From NCBI GenBank assembly GCA_029204225.1, contig CM055095.1, positions 57,992,865 through 58,056,864 of the forward strand: a stretch of DNA of 64,000 bases, in the 5' to 3' direction. This document shows, piece by piece, positions 56,656 through 64,000 of this stretch. Numbering within the stretch: position 1 is the stretch's first letter; every line of letters begins with the position of its first letter. The notes under the pieces are model-generated. The model did no database searches, had not been told where the DNA came from, and was given only the letters and a program-made list of their open reading frames with translations. The position numbers and the translations under genes were made by a program. The DNA is from Diphasiastrum complanatum. Its lineage: Eukaryota; Streptophyta; Lycopodiopsida; Lycopodiales; Lycopodiaceae.

Positions 56656-58925
56656 TAGGAAAGTGAAGGCACTCCGAACTGATGGTGGCGGCGAATACAT
56701 CTCTAACGAGATGTCCGACTACATGGCTGAACATGGTATTAGAAGACAGTTCACCACTTCCTATTCACCTCAACAAAACGGGATTGCAGAAAGAAAGAAT
56801 CGAACTCTTCTCAACTCAGCCAGATCCATGCTACATCAAGCACACCTACCTGCGAAGTTCTGGGCAGAAGCTACTGCCACAACCTATTACGTGCAAAACA
56901 GGTCCAACACCAAAGCCGTCAACAACAAGACTCCTCATGAAGTTTGGCATGGGCACAAGCCTAGTGTCATCCATTTAAAAATCTTTGGTTATATATGTTT
57001 TGTTCACATTTCTAAAGAACTTAGGAAGAAGCTGGATTATAGGACAAATAAATGTATTTTCATTGGCTATTCTAATGAACATAAAGCTTATAAAGTCTAT
57101 GATCCATCCACCAGTGTAGTATTTGTCTCTAGGGATGTAATATTTCAAGAACATACATACTATGATTTCAAACAACCATCGATAAATGATGTTATGTCAT
57201 TTCATCCTATTTTACGTAGCATGGATTCTTCCAATGTTGATGTTCCTTCTACAAAACCTGCAGCTACAGCTACAGGAGCCGAATAGCCAACAATATCTGT
57301 CATCAGACCAGACCAAGCTAGCTCGAACAAATCTGGAGAATTCAAGAAGAAGCATCATCGCATTATGGTCAACCAAACATCCGCAGATCCTCACAGACTC
57401 GGACAATTCCTGAGAGGTATGCACCTCAATCATTCTGGACTTCATCAAAAGAACCAGAAAGCCTAGCCGAAGCAATTAACTAAAGGATGCTATGAAGTGG
57501 CAAGAAGCTATGGAAAGCGAGTACAATTTACTTTTGACGAATCAGACCTGGACACTAGTCGACTTCCCCACTAACAAGAGAGTTATCGACAACAAGTGGA
57601 TCTTCAGAAAGAAGATAAGCTCTGATGGTTCCATGGCCAAATGGAAAGCACGGCTGGTAGCTAAAGGATTCACTCAAGTCCAAGGAGTGGATTATCAAGA
57701 AATTTTTAGTCCTGTCGTCAAGATGTAGTCAATCAGGACTCTGATTGCGTTAGTAGCCACGGAAGACCTCAAAATACACCAAATGGATGTCAAGACAACA
57801 TTACGACAATGTCAAAGAGGAGGCCACAAGAGCATGGTTCAATAGAATCAACTCTTATCTTATTCAATTGGGATTTGTAAACAATTCAGCTGACTGTAAT
57901 GTTTATTAAAAGCATATAGGCACCAATTCAATTCACATAGCTCTTTACATAGATGATGCATTTATTTTGTCTAATGACACTTCTCTTATGCACACTACTA
58001 AGAGTGATCTGTCAAAGGAATTTGACATGACTGATTTAGGAGCTATCCATTCTTTGCTAGGAATTCACATTACTAGAAATAAACTTCAGAAAAAGATCTA
58101 TCTTAACTAGCAGGCATATCTAAAAGGCATTTTAGAAAAGTTTCATATGTCTGATTGCAAACCAATTGATACCCCAATGGATCCAAGTATTGTATTGACT
58201 AAACCTACTAGTGCTGATTCTGATAGTGAAGTACTCGACTTAGCAAAGTACTCTTATCATTCACTAATAGGATCTTCGATGTATGCAGTGTTGTGTACTA
58301 GACCAGATTTAGCATACATTGTTAGCACGTGAAGTCAGTTCATGTCTAATCCTATGATCGCTCATTGGAAAGTATTAAAGAGAGTGATGAGATATATTCA
58401 AGAAAATTTAGATCACATTTTATGTTATGATGGAAATACTATCAACTCACTCGTGCGAGACTACTCCGACTCAGATTGGGGAGGAACAATCTCTACCAAA
58501 AAATCTATCTCTGGGTTCTATTTCTATATGGCAGGGGGACCGATCTCAAGGAAGCATAAATCAGTTGCGCTTTCTTCAACAGAAGTAGAGTATATTGCAG
58601 CATGCCAAGCTTCAAAAGAAGCTATATGGATCAGGTTGTTGCTTCACGACTTACATCACAATCAGTTTAATGCTACCACCATTCTGTGTGACAACTTGAG
58701 CTGTATTTCACTGTCACTGAATCCCAGATTTCATGGCAAATTCAAGCACATAGAAATCCAGTATCATTTCATTTGGGAGAAAGTTTTCTTAAGGCAAGTG
58801 ATCCTTCAATACTGCTCTACAACAGAAATGGTCGCAGACATCTTCACCAAAGCGCTTCCCAGGATCAAGCACCAGAAGTTCTTCAACATGTTGAACCTGA
58901 CAAAGATACCAAGGCACCAACCGTG
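56656..58925 (+). pseudogene. Element E pol: integrase (C-terminal half), RT with deletion, RNase H
   Basis: Integrase resumes at VKALRTDGGGEYISNEMSDY with the second catalytic Asp, and keeps Glu in NGIAERKNRTLLNSARSML. The frame is open to a TAG at 57284-57286. RT starts [14 protein letters not shown], runs through [12 protein letters not shown] and [18 protein letters not shown] to TAG 57726-57728. After HQMDVKT the segment up to the YGLKQAPR box is deleted. ARAWFNRINSYLIQLGF and the catalytic ALYIDDAFILS follow. TAG 58108-58110 and TGA 58330-58332 interrupt. RNase H (58342-58926) is open and complete: DSDWGGT, STEVEYIAACQA, DNLSCISLSLNP, KHIEIQYHFI. It is a relative of element B. Confidence 0.9.
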
Positions 58926-58927
58926 AC

Positions 58928-58939
58928 CTTAAGGGGGAC
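58928..58939 (+). promoter_or_regulatory. Element E polypurine tract
   Basis: CTTAAGGGGGAC lies directly before TGTTGGAAATT of the LTR. Confidence 0.85.
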
Positions 58940-59688
58940 TGTTGGAAATTAAGCCCACAGTTGCCTCCTTGGTAATGATAACTTAGACAGCCAATTACTT
59001 GAAGAACGTCTACAATGGACTTCTGGCTGATCGCTACAAAGGGTAGCCAATCCCATTATAATTTTAAGTTCAGATGTTAAGTTTAATAACTTGAAGTCAC
59101 TAAAGACTTGGCCATCTTTAAGGACTTCCACAAAACTTGCATTTAAAACAAGTCTGCAGATTACGTCGTCAATTTTTGGTTGTAATTGCTATTTGTATTG
59201 TGCTTCAGAGTAATATAGTAGCAACACGTTTTTATTTGTGTACAACGTAGATGAATGCTTGTTGTGATTGAATGCGCTTTCATTGCTGTTTGATCACACT
59301 TGTATACTCACTCTAATCAGAACACAGACGTGTATGACTCCTTAGTTTCTGATCAGACGATGGCCGTCTTTGACGCCTGAGGAACTCGTGATATCATACT
59401 GCTCTTCCATTTATTTCAGAACTATACTTCACGTTGAATCTAATTTCAGTAGTATCACACACAAACCATCTCCAATATCTTTAGTGGACTGTACTCTTGT
59501 TTTTAGAGTATGAATTAATTTTTAAGATCATGTTGGATAATCAGAACACATAAAGTTGTGATTATCTTTAGCATAAACTGCTATTAGACTGTTTTTGCAC
59601 CTAGCAGCCGATTAGAACGGGAGAGCTGTTCCACAATATTCTTGCTCTCTTCTTCGTTCTCGTTCTTCCTATCTCCCTTGCCCCATCA
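58940..59688 (+). repeat. Second LTR of element E, internally deleted
   Basis: 749 bp, TGTTGGAAATT...GCCCCATCA. Compared with the first LTR and with B's LTR, about 0.4 kb of U3 is missing at about 59162, where CAAGTCTGCAGA joins TTACGTCGTCAATTTTTGG. It is followed by a primer site, which is normally found only after a 5' LTR. Confidence 0.85.
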
Positions 59689-59691
59689 GAT

Positions 59692-59703
59692 TGGTATCAG
59701 AGC
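59692..59703 (+). other. Primer-binding site after the second LTR of E
   Basis: TGGTATCAGAGC, three bases after the LTR's CA end. It shows that this LTR is also the 5' LTR of a further unit. Confidence 0.9.
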
Positions 59704-59755
59704 TTAGTCCAAATAAACTGAGAGATGAAGTTTGTCTTATTTGTATACTGTTATC

Positions 59756-59833
59756 ATGTCTCATATAGGTAGCTCTTCCGAGATCCACTCAGATCCGTTG
59801 TCAAGTGGATCTAATGATTGCATGATGTTGGAA
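59756..59833 (+). pseudogene. Start of a copia gag, truncated
   Basis: An ATG 53 bases after the primer site opens MSHIGSSSEIHSDPLSSGSN then DCMMLE and a stop. Position and composition suit a gag N-terminus, but only about 25 codons are present before unrelated sequence. Confidence 0.5.
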
Positions 59834-62800
59834 TAGTCAAAAGGTGGATTAGATAGTGATTTTGGACCAAAAATTTTTGGACCATAAATGGGCTATAGAA
59901 ACCATGTTTGACTATAATCAAAAATTTTGGTGCTTGCATGCAATGGATTTATAGGGATTTGGATCTGATTGCACAAATTTGTGGATTTTTCCCACAAATT
60001 TTGGTCAAAATTGGTCAAAAATCAAGGTTTTTTTATTTTATTGGACTAATTTTGGGGTACATCTCAAAATTCTCAGCTAAGTCTTGGTGTGAACATTTTA
60101 AGAGATGTAATGAAGCTGTCCCTGAGCTTTCATGAATTTTGGATGGGATTAGACACCATTAGGGGGCTCAAAACACCAAAAGTTAGTGTATTTTTGATAA
60201 TTTTTGAGCATGAATACCTCTCAATTGGGAGCTGAACCTATTGGTTCTTGTTACAAGATTAAATATATAATGGATTGCGTCTGTTTTGAGCCATCATGCA
60301 TCCAATTTGAACTGGTGAGCATCAGACACCATCATGTTGAAGTTTTGCTTGTTGAAGGAGGCCAAAAATGCATTTTTTGCATGATCTGAGGCTATGATTG
60401 CTTGATGGACCTGTTAGAAGCTTTTATTCCTATCCAATGAGCCTTAGTAGAGTTCTTGTAACCTCTGATCCAAGGCTTATTGGGCTGGAGTTGAGTTTTT
60501 GATGATTTCTCTCTCCAAAAGTGCGCCCTCCTACCTGTTTTTTGTGCATTTACTGCTTGCAAGTGTGAAGCCTAGGTGGCAGGATGATGTGTCAAGTGCC
60601 TTGTAGACCCACTCTCCCACCGTACTGTGATCTACAGCGACCAATTTGGTGTCCTGTAGAGAAAGTTATGGCTGTCGAAAGTTTGGCAATTTTTGAACTA
60701 AAATTTGCAAAATTTTCGAAATGTTCTGATGCATGCATGTTTTTAATTCAGTGTAGTGCTTGTCTGTTGATGAAAATGTATGGATAGACCTGTATGCATG
60801 CATGGATGCATGTTGCATGCGTAATCAGTAGATTGATCAAAAGATTTCTTGCATGAAGCTATTTTTGGCAATTCTAGATCAAAAAGCAGATTTCCTAGTG
60901 GCTAGGCTAATTAGGAAATTTTTTTGTTTTTTTTAAAAAAAATCAGTGCATGTCGAGTTTTGATATGTGAACATGTCTGTGAATTTGATAAATCGATCAT
61001 TTTAATTGATTTTCACAGTTGGTCCATTTCAAATTGATTTTGTGAATCCTTGTGCTAATTTCCCAATTTCTTGGCAATTTACGTAAAAATTGATTTTTTT
61101 GAAATCACTGCATGTCATGTAGGATGCATGCTGGATGTTTCAAAATCCTTATAATATGAGATGGTAATTGTGAAAATGTCAAGTCGATGTTTGGTCGATT
61201 TTTACAGTTTAGGTCCATATTGAATGGAATTTGAAAATCCCAGTTTATGTAAAATTTGAAAAAACCATGGACGTTTTTGATTTGTTCCAATTCATTGGTT
61301 ATTGATTAAAGAAAAATGACTTATAAAGTGAATGATCTTAATCTGATGTAATTGGTCAGTTCTTTAAGGTCAATGTAACCTTCACTTTTAGTTGAAGATT
61401 TTGTGAATTTGTCAATTAAGGAGCATTTCTTGTTCTGGGGATCAATATGGACCAAGAATTATGTAAATCCAGTAGAACAGTTCTATGCTGGTCTATAAGG
61501 GGATTTGCTAGGGATTAAGTGTGACACTTAATGAACAAATCAAAACTATCAGGGTGATAGTGCTAAAGTTAGCGATACCAGATTGAATTTTTTCCGATTT
61601 TTGGAAGGGGAAAAAAGAGTGGAAGTCTGATATGTAGATGATTGTTGGTCTTAATGATCCAATTATATTTACATTCAATTCCTGAAGTATAACTAATTGC
61701 AAGTGAGAATAAAATTGGGAATTATTTAAGAAGATTGCCTCTGGGAATTTGGATTCCTTTTCCCCAGTGTGGATTAGAATTTCGAGAATTCGAGGATTCT
61801 AAGGGAAAAGTAGTGGCAAGACTGATAATCCATTTATGGAACCATCTCTGTTTTGCAATTGGATTTCGATCTTGCAAAGTAATGCAGATAGAAGATGTTC
61901 CATACATGAATCTAGTAATTTGGATTATTTTCAATTGTAGAGTATTTCTCTATAATGATGGTAAAGACCAAGAGAGTTCTAACTTGTTAAAAGAATTAAA
62001 GTTCTTTGTACCGATTCTGGAATAGATATTGGATATCTAGGATAATATGATATTCGGTTTTTGTTGAAATCTATGTTTCTTTTGGGTTAGTGATACATTC
62101 TATTGTACTGGGATGATACATTCTGTATGTCCATGTTGGGTACAATATGAAATGGTATTCTTTGAGTAACTCTAAAGAAGCATGAGAGATTTCAATTGTT
62201 AGGATTATCTCCTGGAATTGGTTGTGAATTTGATCCTATATCTGGGTATAGGATAGCCAAATAGTCTTTTTTGACTTTTAGGGCAAAACAGATCTAGATG
62301 CAGAGGATTCTTGGAGGAAAAGCTGGTGGTATGGGACATCAGTGATTCTAAAGGGGATTTCTTGGTAGAATGATCTGTAGACCGATGGTTAGTGATTGTT
62401 GTAATGGTAGTACTAATAGAGTCCATTGGCTTTTGTTAAGGGTATTTTGGGAATTATGAGATATCGATCGATCCCTAAATGGTATCTCATTAATTACATA
62501 ATATGGAAGCCCTTAAATCTATTTCTCTATTTTATTAAACCTCTACTCTTTAGAACTTTCTTAATACATGACAATTGGATTGAGATTCATATAATTCCTT
62601 CCAGTGTAGAACTCTATTTTAAAGGACTGTTATAATTATATGAAATTGTATTTCCATATAAGATTTTTGAGTATGGCTCGGAACTTAGGTTTCCTGAATC
62701 CTAATGTTAGTCTCTATTTGATAGTTGATAATTGAGAGGTAATACTTCTATCATTCGAGATAAGATATTTTATGATTCTACGAAAAAAGTCCTGTTTGTA

Positions 62801-64000
62801 ATAGTATTATTTACTCATTACTGATTTTTTTGAATCTTTGATATCTTATACGTTGTCTCTTGAGAAATTTTAAATCGAAATTATGAAATTTCTTTTTTAA
62901 AAGGGGGAAAGAAAAGTAAGTCTTTCGTGGAATCAGCCAGTTGCATTGATTTTGGGAAAAAAAATCTTGTATGTGTGCAATGGTAGAACTATCCAGTTTG
63001 AAATAGACAAACTCTCTAAGTGATTATTTTGAGTAATCAGGAACTAGATGAGTTTTGGGGTTATTGAGTTGTGAGATATTCATTAATATGGGAAGTAGTG
63101 ATCAAGATTAAATTAAGATTCACTGATTGTTACCAAGTACCATTTTGTTATGGATTGGATCAGTGCAATAAAGCTTTAATCTTAACTCTATTTTCAAAGA
63201 TGTCTGTATGAGTTAGCCTAATCTTGGTTTGTACGCTAAGATCTGTTGTAGGCTAATTTGTAGAAGAAATTTTGTTAATAAGAGGTAGATGGTTGGAAAA
63301 CTTGTGATGTGGAGTTATTCACTTCAAAGATTTCCCATATATGTTATTTACTCATGAGAAATAGAGCTCTTTGGTAGCTGAGTTGCAAGATTCTCAGTGA
63401 ATTATGTGAATAACATATGCAGATTGTGGATATCTGTCAGTTTATAGCCTATGTTTATGTATAGGAACATAGTTGGATAAGTTGCTTATGTACATCTTAA
63501 TCTTGTGGATCTACTATGTGTTTCCTATGTAATGAGTTTATATCGTGTACTTAAACTAGTCAGAGTGCATAGAAATATGAACAAGTGATGTGAGGAACAA
63601 TTACTTGCAGGTTAATGTCTCTTTCTGTTGAAAGGATAAACTTATTTATGGTTTGGAAGAAGATCTAAATGTGGTGTTATACATGTATAATTGAGATATG
63701 CACCTAGACATTTAAGATTTATGAATCATTTACAATTGACTTGAGTAATTGGATTGCTCCTGATTAGAACCTAATTGGATAAATAAGCAGTGTGAAGAGA
63801 ATTCACTAGGAACTGTTTATTTTGATCTATATTGCTTATAGGTCATATGTTTAGTGAGTCATTTGGATTCATTTATGAGAACTGTGCATGGAATATAGAA
63901 GATTCTTGATATAGAATATTTCTTGAAGGAGAAATATCCTAAGGTATTGACTATATCCCAGTGAGCTCATATACATATATTGGATGACAGAGTCTAACTA
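59834..64000. other. AT-rich stretch without recognised gene
   Basis: No domain could be supported. Features seen: repeated GCATGCAT words near 60720-60820, an open frame at 61735-62025 without recognised similarity, and isolated weak likenesses to copia motifs near 62000 and 63640. It may be very old element sequence. Confidence 0.45.

Noticed and set aside
61735-62025. 96-codon open frame starting MPLGIWIPFPQCGLEFREFE
   Set aside because: No motif recognised, no neighbours of known function, and AT-rich DNA of this length yields such frames by chance.
61985-62030. Weak integrase-like IKVLCTDSGIDIG
   Set aside because: One short block with no Glu motif or other integrase parts nearby; not enough to call a copia remnant.
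63630-63665. KLIYGLEED resembling the RT box YGLKQAPR
   Set aside because: No YVDD or flanking RT motifs follow in any frame within the remaining sequence.

Overview
The window is plant nuclear DNA, from a seed plant and probably a flowering plant. The evidence is GT-AG spliced exons, Ty1/copia and Ty3/gypsy elements primed by plant-type sites (TGGTATCAGAGC and TTGGCACCGTTGC-like), a hAT transposase with a BED finger, plant L1-type LINE pieces, and no bacterial-style coding. The species cannot be fixed from sequence alone. Almost every long reading frame is a transposon remnant or a translated (CT)n tract.

One apparently intact host gene was found. It lies on the minus strand from 40230 down to 16021 in eight small exons: 40124-40230, 38534-38627, 28478-28525, 25120-25182, 22086-22286, 21879-21978, 16234-16439 and 16021-16113. 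All junctions are GT-AG, all phases fit, and the spliced frame of 912 nt gives 303 residues with no internal stop. The product is a type I membrane protein: signal peptide, luminal domain, one C-terminal membrane span and a short tail. It resembles the V-ATPase accessory subunit S1 (Ac45/Voa1) family. Its introns reach 10 kb and hold most of the mid-window elements.

Layout. 1-5.2 kb: a minus-strand copia RT scrap, a (CT)64 tract, and a full-length but broken copia (element A, 770 to about 5180). 5.2-7.0 kb: a second copia RT fragment and its inverted, tandemly duplicated relatives, each joined to a (CT)n/(GA)n tract. 7-14.1 kb: mostly unrecognised sequence, a minus-strand copia scrap near 10.6 kb, and an eroded Ty3/gypsy pol (12.25-14.13 kb). 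16-40.2 kb: the host gene; its introns carry LINE endonuclease and LINE ORF1 copies, a gypsy fragment, a hAT transposase pseudogene, three arrays of GTTC/GAAC palindromes and several unplaced coding remnants. 40.9-59.8 kb: a nested copia cluster. Element C (43153-48793, LTRs, PBS, PPT, perfect CCAGT target duplication) sits inside the RNase H region of element B. C in turn contains part of a minus-strand element (D). B's 3' LTR is split by a solo-LTR-like insert (H). A relative of B (element E) has its first LTR split by a composite minus-strand insert (G/F) and is followed by a second LTR, a PBS and the start of another gag, as in a tandem recombinant. 59.8-64 kb: AT-rich, nothing recognised.

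How it fits together: a small housekeeping-type membrane protein gene has kept its exons intact while its introns and flanks filled with nested, methylation-decayed retrotransposons. No operon-like or defence-like system was seen. The most unusual signals are the palindromic GTTC/GAAC arrays in three introns, an ORF1-only LINE with a conserved 3' hairpin, and two related copia copies that carry reciprocal CAG-to-TAG stops at adjacent codons.
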